NCBI GenBank assembly: GCA_017430135.1
Contig: JAFRNM010000021.1
Location: forward strand, 41,883-105,882
DNA length: 64,000 nt
From: Clostridia bacterium
Lineage (GTDB): Bacteria; Bacillota; Clostridia; TANB77; CAG-508
Direction of reading: 5' to 3'
Numbering within the stretch: position 1 is the stretch's first letter; every line of letters begins with the position of its first letter. The position numbers were made by a program, and so were the translations under genes. The notes under the pieces were generated by a model. It did no database searches. It saw only the letters and a program-made list of their open reading frames with translations, and was not told the DNA's origin. Positions 45,904-53,612 of this stretch are shown here, piece after piece.

Positions 45904-47121
45904 TTATCCTTTCTTAATGTATTTTTCAAACATATTATAAGCCTTATGTAGTGCATCTACAAGCTTGTCTACATCTTCTTTTGTGTTATAGAAATAAAAG
46001 CTTGCTCTACATGTTGAATCTATTCCAATATAGCGAAGTAGTGGTTGTGCACAGTGGTTTCCTGAACGTACACATACTCCATAATTATCTAGTATGCTTG
46101 CAACATCATGTGGATGTACTCCTTCAATATTAAATGAAATAACTGATGAATGATTTTTCTCATTTGGTGTAATATATAATTTTATATAATCTAATTTTGA
46201 AAGTTCTTGTTTAGCATAATTTACTACTTCCGCTTCTATTTCCTGTATTTTATCATACCCAATATTTTCAATATAATCAATTGCAGTGCCTAAGCCAATT
46301 ACTCCTTCAACATTTTGAGTTCCAGCTTCAAACTTATTTGGAAGAGGTGCATAAGTTGTTGTTTGCTCATGTACATATTCTATCATATCTCCTCCCATTA
46401 GGAAAGGGTTCATATCATTTAATATTTCTTTTTTCCCATATAAAACGCCTATTCCAAGAGGTGCAAGCATTTTGTGTCCTGAAAAAACTAAGAAATCTGC
46501 ATCCAATTTTTGAACATCAATTTTCATGTGTGGAATACTTTGAGAAGCGTCAACAATTACTACTGCACCTTTTTTATGAGCATATTTAATGATTTTTTCC
46601 ACATTATTTATTGTTCCCAACACATTAGAAACATGTGTAATACCAACAATCTTTGTTTTATCTGTAATTTTATTTTCAATTTCTTCATCAGATAGCTCAA
46701 ATTCATCATTTATATACATATAATTTAATTTTGCACCTGTTTTTTTAGCAACATTTTGCCATGGTACTAAATTTGAATGATGTTCCATTATTGATAATAC
46801 TATTTCATCATTATTTTTTAAATTATCTAAACCATATGAGTATGCAATTAAATTCAAGCTTTCTGTTGCATTTTTAGAAAAGATTATTTCTTCTCTATAT
46901 CTTGCATTTATGAATTTAGAAATTTTAGTCCTTGTATTCTCATAAATTTCGGTTGCATCCATACTCAAAGAATATGCTCCTCTGTGTGGATTTGCGTTAT
47001 ATTTTTTATAGAAATTCTCAATCGCTTCTATTACTTGAATTGGCTTTTGAGTAGTTGCTCCACTATCTAAATATGTTATATCTTTATTTTCTATTAAAGG
47101 AAAATCTTTTTTATAATTCAT
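45904..47121 (-). CDS. sufS: Cysteine desulfurase SufS
   Basis: 405 residues, PLP enzyme converting cysteine to alanine and an enzyme persulfide. FSGHKMLAPLGIG contains the PLP lysine and RSGNHCAQPLL (about 358-368) the catalytic cysteine. ATTQKP near residue 24 and THVSNVLGT are family signatures. It hands sulfur to SufU and onward to SufBCD and MnmA. A family 1 palindrome of 140 bases lies between it and sufD upstream. Confidence 0.95.
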   Translation of the reverse strand: MNYKKDFPLIENKDITYLDSGATTQKPIQVIEAIENFYKKYNANPHRGAYSLSMDATEIYENTRTKISKFINARYREEIIFSKNATESLNLIAYSYGLDNLKNNDEIVLSIMEHHSNLVPWQNVAKKTGAKLNYMYINDEFELSDEEIENKITDKTKIVGITHVSNVLGTINNVEKIIKYAHKKGAVVIVDASQSIPHMKIDVQKLDADFLVFSGHKMLAPLGIGVLYGKKEILNDMNPFLMGGDMIEYVHEQTTTYAPLPNKFEAGTQNVEGVIGLGTAIDYIENIGYDKIQEIEAEVVNYAKQELSKLDYIKLYITPNEKNHSSVISFNIEGVHPHDVASILDNYGVCVRSGNHCAQPLLRYIGIDSTCRASFYFYNTKEDVDKLVDALHKAYNMFEKYIKKG

Positions 47122-47142
47122 TTTAAATACCTTCTTTCTAAA

Positions 47143-47282
47143 GGTTAAATATTATTATTTTCAAGCAACATTCGGGGGGACCGACAAATTAGAAAGCCTT
47201 TCAAAATTTTTGAGAATATCAAAAATTTTGATTTAGGTTTTCTTATGCAGTTGGGAGTTGCAGAAAATAATAATATTTAACC
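47143..47282 (-). repeat. Palindromic element family 1, copy C (inverted)
   Basis: Perfect 19-bp outer stem 47143-47161/47264-47282 (GGTTA plus the AATATTATTATTTT core). The GC-rich blocks GCAACATTCGGGGGGACCGA and GCAGTTGGGAGTTGCA are the complement of copies A and B. The inner hairpin pairs less perfectly. It lies 11 bases after the sufD stop. Confidence 0.85.
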
Positions 47283-47293
47283 ATAGCAATGTA

Positions 47294-48352
47294 TTAATTT
47301 AATATTAAATCAATATTTTTTAAAACAAGATTTTTCAAATCCTCATTTTTAATATTTTCCAAAATTTTATTAAAATTAGCTCTTACCATTAGTTTTTGAG
47401 CTTCTTTTAATTCAAAACCTCTGCTCATTATATAGAATAATTCTTTTTCTCCAATTTTTCCAGCAGATGAACTATGTGCTCCTTCTACGTCTTCTTCTGA
47501 GCACAAAAGCATTGGCAAAGCTAATGATTTTGCTGTATCTGATAAAAGCATGCAATTTTCGTTTTCTTCTCCTTTTGCCTTTTTAGCTCCTGTTTTAAAA
47601 TCTATTGTTCCTTTAAAATTCTTTTTGGCTTTATCTTTTAAAGCTCCTTGAACTTCTATATTTACATTTGATTTTTTTCCATATAATTCTGCAATATAAT
47701 TTAAATCTATTACTTGATTATCCTTTCCTAAATAAATTGTATTTAAATTATTTTCAGATAAATCGCCTTTTACGTTTGAGTAATAATTTGTTATTGTTTT
47801 CTTTCCACCAAAATCAACAATTGTATATTCTACATTTGCCTGTTTTTCTATAGTATTATCTATAGTTAGAAAATTATTGGACTCATCACTTAATAAATTT
47901 ATAATTATTATATTTATTTTTGAATTTTCTTTAGCATTAAGTTTTATTATTCCATTATGATATGCTTTTAAACTTTTTGAGCTTTCATATTTAAAAATAA
48001 AACTTGCTGAAGTTCCTTCATTGGCTGTAATATCAATATTTTCAACTAATGAAGCATTTTCTTTATCAAAATTGAAATTAAATGTAACTTCTTTATTTGT
48101 TTTACTATCTACAATTATTTGGTAATTTTGATTTGATTTAGTTTTTACTTGATTTGTAAGTTCTTCTCCTAAGCCGTATTTCAAATCAATTGGAGTTTGT
48201 ATTTTATCTATTTTTATTTTTGATGATTCACCTATTATTTCTACATTATTAAATTCATATGTCTTATCTGGAATTTCATCTTCATTTATATTTATGTTGT
48301 TTATATTAAAACTTTTAGAAGTTCTAACTGGTGTTTCATTTATACTTAACAT
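47294..48352 (-). CDS. sufD: SufD-like Fe-S assembly protein
   Basis: 352 residues of the SufB/SufD beta-helix family. SufD pairs with SufB and SufC in the scaffold complex and helps iron entry. The conserved C-terminal part is visible: LPMLLCSEEDVEGAHSSSAGKIGEKELFYIMSRG, here split at about residue 278, with the key His. The N-terminal half is divergent. It lies between sufB and sufS, each gap holding a palindromic repeat. Confidence 0.9.
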   Translation of the reverse strand: MLSINETPVRTSKSFNINNININEDEIPDKTYEFNNVEIIGESSKIKIDKIQTPIDLKYGLGEELTNQVKTKSNQNYQIIVDSKTNKEVTFNFNFDKENASLVENIDITANEGTSASFIFKYESSKSLKAYHNGIIKLNAKENSKINIIIINLLSDESNNFLTIDNTIEKQANVEYTIVDFGGKKTITNYYSNVKGDLSENNLNTIYLGKDNQVIDLNYIAELYGKKSNVNIEVQGALKDKAKKNFKGTIDFKTGAKKAKGEENENCMLLSDTAKSLALPMLLCSEEDVEGAHSSSAGKIGEKELFYIMSRGFELKEAQKLMVRANFNKILENIKNEDLKNLVLKNIDLILN

Positions 48353-48386
48353 TTTTATCCTTTCTTTAACTCCGTAAGCCTTGTAT

Positions 48387-48513
48387 TAAATTCGAAAAAG
48401 AAGCGAGTATTACAAGGCAAAATTTAGCCAAAAACCGAAGGCGTACTAAAGTACGTTGAGGATTTTTTGACTAAATTTTAACACAGTAAGACGAAGCTTA
48501 TTTTTCGAATTTA
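48387..48513. repeat. Palindromic element family 2, copy 2
   Basis: Outer stem TAAATTCGAAAAA with its complement at 48501-48513, whose last bases overlap the sufB stop codon. Conserved centre AGGCGTACT-AA-AGTACGTTGAGGAT, then TTTAACACAG, as in 45374-45492. A GCCTTGTA/TACAAGGC pair and an AAAATTTAG/CTAAATTTT pair add nested hairpins. Confidence 0.75.
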
Positions 48514-49911
48514 GCCTATGGTTCCTTCTAATTCTAAATTAATTAAGTTATTCATTTCAACAGCATATTCAACAGGAAGTTCTTTAGAAATTGGATATGC
48601 AAAACCTCTAACAATCATGGCTTTTGCATCTTCTTCAGATAGCCCTCTACTCATTAAATAGAATATTGTTTTATCACTAATCTTACCGATTTTAGCTTCA
48701 TGTGAAAACTCTACTTCATCTGTTTGAATATCGTTTACAGGAATTGTATCTGAAACTGATATATCATCTAGCATAAGCGATTCGCAAGATACAGAAGATT
48801 TTGAGCCTTTCGCTTTTGGAGATATTTTTATTAATGACCTATATGTGCATTTTCCTCCATTTTTAGATATTGATTTAGCATTTACAACACTAGATGTATT
48901 TGGTGCGTTGTGTATTGCTTTAAATCCTGTATCTAAATTTTGTCCTTCTCCTGCAAATGAAATTCCTGTATATTCTGTTTTTGCACCTTCTCCATTTAAT
49001 TGACTTAATGGATATAGCATTGATATTTTTGAGCCAAATGACCCTGTAACCCAATCAACTTGAGCATTTTTCCCTATCATTGCTTTTTTAGTGTTTAAAT
49101 TCATCATATTTTTTGACCAGTTTTCTATTGTTGAATATCTTAAATATGCATTATCTTTAACTATCAATTCAACACAACCTGCATGTAGATTTATTTTGCT
49201 ATATTTAGGTGCTGAACATCCTTCAATAAAATGAAGACTTGCTCCTTCTTCTACTATTATCAATGTGTGTTCAAATTGACCTGATTCTGGTGAGTTTAAT
49301 CTAAAGTATGATTGAAGTGGAAAATCCAACTTAACATTTTTAGGCACATATACAAAAGAGCCTCCTGACCAAACTGCTCCATGAAGAGCCACGAATTTGT
49401 GGTCATTTACTGGAACACATTTCATAAAGTATTGTTTTACTAAATCTGGATATTCTCTTATTGCTGTTTCCATATCTGTATATATTACGCCTTGTTTTTT
49501 TAAATCTTCTTTCATACTATGGTAAACAACTTCTGAATCATATTGTGCTCCAACTCCTGCTAGAGACTTTTTTTCTGCCTCTGGAATTCCTAATCTGTCA
49601 AAAGTATTTTTTATATCCTCTGGTACATCATCCCAAGAATTATTTAACTTTGTTTTAGGTCTTACATATGTTGCAATTTCATCCATATTTAATTCTGATA
49701 AATCTGGTCCCCATGTTGGCATTTCTAATTTATTATAAACCTCTAATGCCTTTAATCTAAACTCTCTCATCCACTCTGGGTCATTTTTTTGTTTAGATAT
49801 TTCTTCAACTATTTCTTTAGTAATACCTTTTTCTATTTTAAAATCATAATTATCTTTATCTACTATATCATAAACATTTCTATTAATTTCTTCAACTTGT
49901 GTTTTAGCCAT
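48511..49911 (-). CDS. sufB: SufB Fe-S scaffold protein
   Basis: 466 residues, the usual length. It holds the nascent cluster in the SufBC2D complex. SSVSCESLMLDD has the conserved cysteine region, and EVEFSHEAKIGKISD-type sequence with ADEVEFSHEA-like His is present near 410. FYLMSRGLSEEDAK is shared with SufD. The N-terminal RNVYDIVDKDNYDFK is typical. It follows sufC by 19 bases. Confidence 0.95.
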   Translation of the reverse strand: MAKTQVEEINRNVYDIVDKDNYDFKIEKGITKEIVEEISKQKNDPEWMREFRLKALEVYNKLEMPTWGPDLSELNMDEIATYVRPKTKLNNSWDDVPEDIKNTFDRLGIPEAEKKSLAGVGAQYDSEVVYHSMKEDLKKQGVIYTDMETAIREYPDLVKQYFMKCVPVNDHKFVALHGAVWSGGSFVYVPKNVKLDFPLQSYFRLNSPESGQFEHTLIIVEEGASLHFIEGCSAPKYSKINLHAGCVELIVKDNAYLRYSTIENWSKNMMNLNTKKAMIGKNAQVDWVTGSFGSKISMLYPLSQLNGEGAKTEYTGISFAGEGQNLDTGFKAIHNAPNTSSVVNAKSISKNGGKCTYRSLIKISPKAKGSKSSVSCESLMLDDISVSDTIPVNDIQTDEVEFSHEAKIGKISDKTIFYLMSRGLSEEDAKAMIVRGFAYPISKELPVEYAVEMNNLINLELEGTIG

Positions 49912-49930
49912 TGTATTTTCCTTTCACTTT

Positions 49931-50671
49931 CTATTTTTTATACTTACTATAGCCGTTATTTTCGATTTCAGTTGCTAATTCTTGTGTTCCAGTAGTTACT
50001 ACCTTTCCATCAACTAGCACATGAACATAATCTACTTTTAAATTGTGTAAGATTTTATTATTGTGAGTTATTATTAAAACTGCATTGTTTTCATTTTTAA
50101 ACATTTCAATTCCTTTAGAAACAGTCCTAATTGCATCAACATCAAGACCAGAATCTGTTTCATCTAAAATTGCAAGTTTAGGATTTAATACAAGCATTTG
50201 TAATATTTCGTTTTTCTTTTTTTCTCCACCAGAAAAGCCAACATTTAAGCTTCTATCCATATTTTTAGGATTCATATTCAGCTCTTCCATGTATTTTTTT
50301 AATTCATCTTTAAATTGAAATATTTTTACTGGTTCGCCTGTTATTTTATTTTTTGCATATTTTAAAAAGTTTGTAACTGAAATTCCAGGAATTTCTTCTG
50401 GTAATTGGAATGACATAAACACTCCTTTTCTTGCGATTTCATCCGGTTTTAAATCGTTTATGTTTTCTCCTTCATAAATAACTTGTCCTGCTGTTTTTGT
50501 ATATTCTGGATTGTTTAAAATTGCATTTGCAGTTGTTGTTTTTCCAGAACCATTTGGTCCCATTATTACATGGATTTCGCCTTTATTTATTTTTAGGTTT
50601 ATTCCTTTTAATATTTCTTTTTCTCCTGCATTTACATGCAAATCTTTTAGTTCTATTAATGTATTACTCAT
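49931..50671 (-). CDS. sufC: SufC ATPase of Fe-S assembly
   Basis: 246 residues from the ATG at 50669-50671, with GAAAGG at proper distance; an in-frame ATG three codons earlier overlaps that site. Walker A is GPNGSGKTTTANAI, the ABC signature VGFSGGEKKKNEIL and Walker B LAILDETDSGLD. SufC is a soluble ABC-type ATPase driving conformational change of SufB/SufD, not a transporter. It is the first gene of sufCBDSU-mnmA-tcdA. A perfect dyad lies in its promoter region. Confidence 0.95.
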   Translation of the reverse strand: MSNTLIELKDLHVNAGEKEILKGINLKINKGEIHVIMGPNGSGKTTTANAILNNPEYTKTAGQVIYEGENINDLKPDEIARKGVFMSFQLPEEIPGISVTNFLKYAKNKITGEPVKIFQFKDELKKYMEELNMNPKNMDRSLNVGFSGGEKKKNEILQMLVLNPKLAILDETDSGLDVDAIRTVSKGIEMFKNENNAVLIITHNNKILHNLKVDYVHVLVDGKVVTTGTQELATEIENNGYSKYKK

Positions 50672-50725
50672 TTTTAGCATCCTTTCTTTATTATTTATTT
50701 GACTTTTTTAAGTTTTTATAATATA

Positions 50726-50740
50726 ATATAGTAACTATAT
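50726..50740. promoter_or_regulatory. Dyad in the suf promoter region
   Basis: ATATAGT-A-ACTATAT, a perfect 7-bp inverted repeat midway between sufC and the divergent small frame. It is a candidate operator for iron or Fe-S control; the regulator is unknown. Confidence 0.4.
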
Positions 50741-50772
50741 TAATTTATACTATAGGAAGGAGTGGGATTATT

Positions 50773-50919
50773 TTGACACCAGAGTTTGTTATCATTTTGC
50801 TCATTATACTATCATCTCTTTTGTGCGTATCTATTAATAATTTATGCCATTATAGAAAAGAGAAAAAAATAAGAGACAGAATGAAGTATTTAGAACATCT
50901 CAGAAATAGTTCAAAATAG
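50773..50919 (+). CDS. Small single-pass membrane protein with TTG start
   Basis: 48 codons starting at a TTG (50773-50775), ten bases after AAGGAG. Residues 4-24 are a membrane helix (EFVIILLIILSSLLCVSI). The rest is basic and charged (HYRKEKKIRDRMKY). A hairpin terminator follows at 50934-50966. It is divergent from suf. No homologue recognised; the ribosome binding site, length and terminator are the support. Confidence 0.5.
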   Translation: MTPEFVIILLIILSSLLCVSINNLCHYRKEKKIRDRMKYLEHLRNSSK

Positions 50920-50933
50920 CATTTTCCCCTGAA

Positions 50934-50966
50934 AATAGAAGTTAGTTATTAACTTCTATTTTTTTA
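50934..50966. terminator. Intrinsic terminator between the small frame and the DtxR gene
   Basis: AATAGAAGTTA/TAACTTCTATT stem with a 5-base loop and T6 on the plus strand. It overlaps the end of the DtxR-family gene. Confidence 0.7.
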
Positions 50967-51402
50967 ATGTTCTTCTTTTGCAGTTTCTACACCTTTCTTG
51001 GTTAACATCATAATTGCAATCTAAATCATATAAATCTAATACTTTATGTGTGTATTTTGCTAATTTATTGGTTGTTTCATCTGTAATAACTAGTTTTACT
51101 TTTTCAGCTTCTTGCTTTGCACTTTCTTCCTTTAAACCAATTACGTCTTTAAAAAACAAATAAACTATATCATAAGTTTCTAGAATTTTCTTGGCAAGTT
51201 GTTCTCCATTTTCTGTCAATTCTATTGTTCCATAAGTTTCATAATTTATTAAATTATTTTCTTTTAAATTGTTTATCGCTTTATTTACGCTTGGTTTACT
51301 ACAATTCATCTTGTTAGCAATATCAGTTACACGGATATTTCCATTTTGCTTTTTTAGCACATAAATTGTTTTTAAATATTCCTCTAACGCCTTAGAAATC
51401 AT
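50956..51402 (-). CDS. DtxR/MntR-family metal-dependent repressor
   Basis: 148 residues. The N-terminal winged helix (LEEYLKTIYVL, then VTDIANKMNCSKPSVNKAI) binds DNA. The dimerisation and metal domain has Cys/His/Glu ligands, ending in a Cys-rich ERCRNCKRR tail. Family members sense Fe2+ or Mn2+. Of two adjacent ATGs the second has better spacing to AAGGAG. A consensus promoter with an overlapping dyad right upstream suggests autoregulation. The nearby suf genes are a plausible further target. Confidence 0.88.
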   Translation of the reverse strand: MISKALEEYLKTIYVLKKQNGNIRVTDIANKMNCSKPSVNKAINNLKENNLINYETYGTIELTENGEQLAKKILETYDIVYLFFKDVIGLKEESAKQEAEKVKLVITDETTNKLAKYTHKVLDLYDLDCNYDVNQERCRNCKRRTLKK

Positions 51403-51416
51403 CATCTTCTCCTTTT

Positions 51417-51461
51417 GTTAACTTCGGCTAACATTATATTACTTTAATAATAATTTGTCAA
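51417..51461 (-). promoter_or_regulatory. Consensus promoter and operator of the DtxR-family gene
   Basis: Minus strand TTGACA (51456-51461), 17-base spacer, TATAAT (51433-51438). The dyad GTTAGCCGAAGTTAAC (51417-51432) follows at once and covers the expected +1, similar to DtxR-type boxes. Confidence 0.75.
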
Positions 51462-51488
51462 TATTTTTTTGAGAAGTAGTCAAAATAT

Positions 51489-51517
51489 TTGCATTTTATT
51501 TTAATAAATAGTATAAT
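51489..51517 (+). promoter_or_regulatory. Sigma-A promoter of the BI-1 gene
   Basis: TTGCAT (51489-51494), 17-base spacer, TATAAT (51512-51517), then AAAGGAGG before the ATG at 51548. Confidence 0.7.
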
Positions 51518-51547
51518 AATATTAATTAAATATAAAGGAGGTTAAGA

Positions 51548-52210
51548 ATGGATACACAAACAGAAAATTCATTTTTTGCAAAAACTTTTTTATGGATGTC
51601 CTTAGGCTTATTGGGTACAGCAATTATAGCTGCTTATACTTTTTATAGCGGTTTATGCTATCAATTGCTTTTATCAAATTCTTTTGCAGTTGTTGCAATA
51701 GTTGAATTAATTGCAGTTTTAGTTTTCTCTTTCCTATTTAGAAAGCTCTCACCTACTGTGGCAGGAATTATTTTCTTTATTTATGCTTTTTTAAATGGAA
51801 TAACTTTATCAACTATTTTTGCAGTTTACGAATTAAATTCAATTGTACTTATATTTATAGCAACTTCCGCAATATTTGGTATTTTAGCATATATAGGCTA
51901 TAAAACACAACGCAGTTTGACAGATTGGCGTACAATTTTAACTGTTCTATTAGTAGTTGGAATTATCGCAAGTATTATAAATCTTTTCTTAAATAATTCA
52001 ACACTTGATATTATACTTACTTGGGGAATTTTAATTCTATTTGGAGCATTTACTATTTATGACATGAATAAATTAAAAGAACTTGCGCAAGATCAAAGCA
52101 TAGAACAAGAGAAATTATATATATATGGTGCTTTAGAATTATATTTAGATTTTATTAACATTTTCTTAAAATTGCTAAGATTATTCGCAATCGCAAGTAG
52201 AAAAAACTAA
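51548..52210 (+). CDS. Bax inhibitor-1/YccA family membrane protein
   Basis: 220 residues with seven membrane helices, of the TMBIM family. Bacterial YetJ members are pH-sensitive calcium leak channels; YccA modulates FtsH. FLWMSLGLLGTAIIAAY opens helix one. The C-terminal DMNKLKELAQ and ALELYLDFINIFLKLLRLF (with the conserved LYLDFIN) are hallmarks, and the acidic residues in the last helices are kept. Monocistronic, with a terminator shared with tRNA-Thr on the other strand. Confidence 0.92.
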   Translation: MDTQTENSFFAKTFLWMSLGLLGTAIIAAYTFYSGLCYQLLLSNSFAVVAIVELIAVLVFSFLFRKLSPTVAGIIFFIYAFLNGITLSTIFAVYELNSIVLIFIATSAIFGILAYIGYKTQRSLTDWRTILTVLLVVGIIASIINLFLNNSTLDIILTWGILILFGAFTIYDMNKLKELAQDQSIEQEKLYIYGALELYLDFINIFLKLLRLFAIASRKN

Positions 52211-52239
52211 AAAAAGGTTGCTTAAAAGCAACCTTTTTT
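52211..52239. terminator. Bidirectional terminator
   Basis: AAAAAGGTTGC/GCAACCTTTTT stem with a 6-base loop, between the BI-1 gene and tRNA-Thr. Confidence 0.8.
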
Positions 52240-52314
52240 GGTGCCACTAGGCAGAATCGAACTGCCGACCTCCGGGTTACGAATCCGTTGCTCTACCAAC
52301 TGAGCTATAGTGGC
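52239..52314 (-). tRNA. tRNA-Thr (anticodon CGT)
   Basis: 76 bases including an encoded CCA. The acceptor stem GCCACTA/TAGTGGC pairs fully. The D arm has GCTC/GAGC and the T arm GGCAG/CTGCC with a TTCGAAT loop. The anticodon loop TTCGTAA gives CGT, reading ACG. The anticodon stem has an A-C mismatch next to the loop and a weak first pair, a minor oddity. Confidence 0.93.
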
Positions 52315-52466
52315 ATGACACTTATTAATATATCACATTATTAAAAGTTTAACAATACTTTTTTTAATAATTTGACTTATATTATTTTTAATGATATTAT
52401 AAGTAAAACATAGGTTTATAGGTCTTCCCTTTAAAAGCCTAAATTTTATTTTACAAAGGGTAAATT

Positions 52467-52823
52467 ATGGAACATTGGAGTATTGAAGATTATAATAATT
52501 ACAAAAATACAAATAAAGTAAGAAAAAGCAAATATAGAGCTACTAAGACCTCTATTGATGGTCATACCTTTGATAGCCAAAAAGAAGCTGAATATTATTG
52601 TGAATTAAAGCTTAAATTACATGCTAAAGAAATTAAAGGTTTTTGTTTGCAACCTACTTTTATATTAGCTCCTGGTTTAAAGTATAAAGCTGATTTTGTT
52701 GTTTTTAATGATGATAATACTTATGAAATAATTGATGTAAAAGGATTTAAAACTAAAGAATATATTGCTAAAAAGAAAGTTTTTGAAGATAAGTTTAACT
52801 TATCTATAAGAGAAATTGACTAA
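52467..52823 (+). CDS. DUF1064 phage-type nuclease-like protein
   Basis: 118 residues. The core KYRATKTSIDGHTFDSQKEAEYYCELKL (in two parts), FILAPGLKYKADFVV and EIIDVKGFKTKEY has the E, D and D/E-x-K spacing of a PD-(D/E)XK nuclease, matching DUF1064 of Gram-positive phages. Such proteins accompany phage replication genes and may cut branched DNA. No other phage gene is adjacent, so it is probably a remnant or moron next to tRNA-Thr. Start supported by AAAGGGTAAATT. Confidence 0.85.
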   Translation: MEHWSIEDYNNYKNTNKVRKSKYRATKTSIDGHTFDSQKEAEYYCELKLKLHAKEIKGFCLQPTFILAPGLKYKADFVVFNDDNTYEIIDVKGFKTKEYIAKKKVFEDKFNLSIREID

Positions 52824-52844
52824 TGTTGTTTTTTGTGCTATAAT
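52816..52844 (+). promoter_or_regulatory. Sigma-A promoter overlapping the DUF1064 stop
   Basis: TTGACT (52816-52821), 17-base spacer, TATAAT (52839-52844). The leader that follows is GC-rich and contains a GCTGGG/CCCAGC hairpin just before the ribosome binding site. Confidence 0.75.
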
Positions 52845-52916
52845 GTCGTTTGCGGCATGTAAGTGCCCAAATTTATTTTTAGCTGGGTAGCTCCCAGCAG
52901 AAAGGATTGTGGAAAC

Positions 52917-53222
52917 ATGATGAGACGGAAAAACAAGGATGTAGTGACAGGGGTATTTGCTGGAGACGCACGCAGTCAGCAGTCTTGTGCAAAGTTCACA
53001 AGACTTACAATAGCCTTTTCATTTGCTACAATGCTAACAATCGTTACCACATTTAATGTGGTAACGAAAAAAGAGGGAGCTGATAAATCTGCATCTTCCG
53101 AAGTAGCAACTACAATCGTTGCATCTTCAAAACCGGAGGAATACTCAGGATCTCCGTTAATGCAGACAATTTATCTCCGCAATTTCCCTTATGATTCTTG
53201 TGTAGAGTCAGAAACAATGTAA
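52917..53222 (+). CDS. Unknown 101-residue protein of foreign composition
   Basis: Begins at the ATG pair 52917-52922, after CAGAAAGGATTG; a GTG 18 codons earlier is possible but lies in the leader hairpin. It is basic at the N-terminus, has one likely membrane or signal segment (about 31-46, LTIAFSFATMLTIVTTF) and then a Ser/Thr/Glu-rich tail. Codon use and GC are unlike its AT-rich neighbours. Promoter, leader and terminator make it a closed cassette, with the same layout as the 36731 gene. Confidence 0.6.
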   Translation: MMRRKNKDVVTGVFAGDARSQQSCAKFTRLTIAFSFATMLTIVTTFNVVTKKEGADKSASSEVATTIVASSKPEEYSGSPLMQTIYLRNFPYDSCVESETM

Positions 53223-53227
53223 TCCAT

Positions 53228-53260
53228 AAAAGCAGCTACCTATTGGTGGCTGCTTTCTTT
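53228..53260 (+). terminator. Terminator of the 52917 gene
   Basis: AAAGCAGCTACC pairs with GGTGGCTGCTTT (one mismatch) around TATT, followed by CTTTAT. Confidence 0.7.
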
Positions 53261-53288
53261 ATATAATTTATTTGTTTTTACGTCATTA

Positions 53289-53612
53289 TCAAGTTCCATA
53301 GTGGATATTGGTAAAGCTATATTCTTTCAAATCTTTCAAAGTTATATATATTTGAGCTGTATCATCCTTAATATAAGCTGAAACAACTTCCATTTCAATT
53401 CCATTGCTTTCACAATTTTTTTGAACTGGCATAAAATATTGTGCAACTGATGGAGATACTTGATACATCAAATCATAAATAATTGGTACATTTGCAGCTA
53501 AAACAGGCATACTAAAATAAGTTGTAATAAGTGTCATAATAACAATAGCCGGTTTTAAGAAAATTCTATTATGTTTATTCTCCTTTATGTCAGATAATTT
53601 TTTTAACTTATT
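53289..53612 (-). pseudogene. DUF4179-type anti-sigma protein fragment
   Basis: An open stretch of 108 codons starts directly behind the DUF1287 stop with no start codon of its own. It reads a basic segment, a membrane helix (IFLKPAIVIMTLITTYFS) and ESNGIEMEVVSAYIKDDTA, the family's typical outer domain start. DUF4179 proteins are about four times longer, with N- and C-terminal parts missing here. An internal ATG at 53535-53537 could give an 82-residue product, but without a ribosome binding site. Confidence 0.55.

Noticed and set aside
40396..48513. Palindromic repeats as a CRISPR array
   Set aside because: Copies lie kilobases apart at gene ends, with no regular spacers and no cas gene in the window.
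52467..53222. A prophage beginning at tRNA-Thr
   Set aside because: Only a DUF1064 gene is phage-like; no integrase, structural or lysis genes and no tRNA-end repeat are visible.
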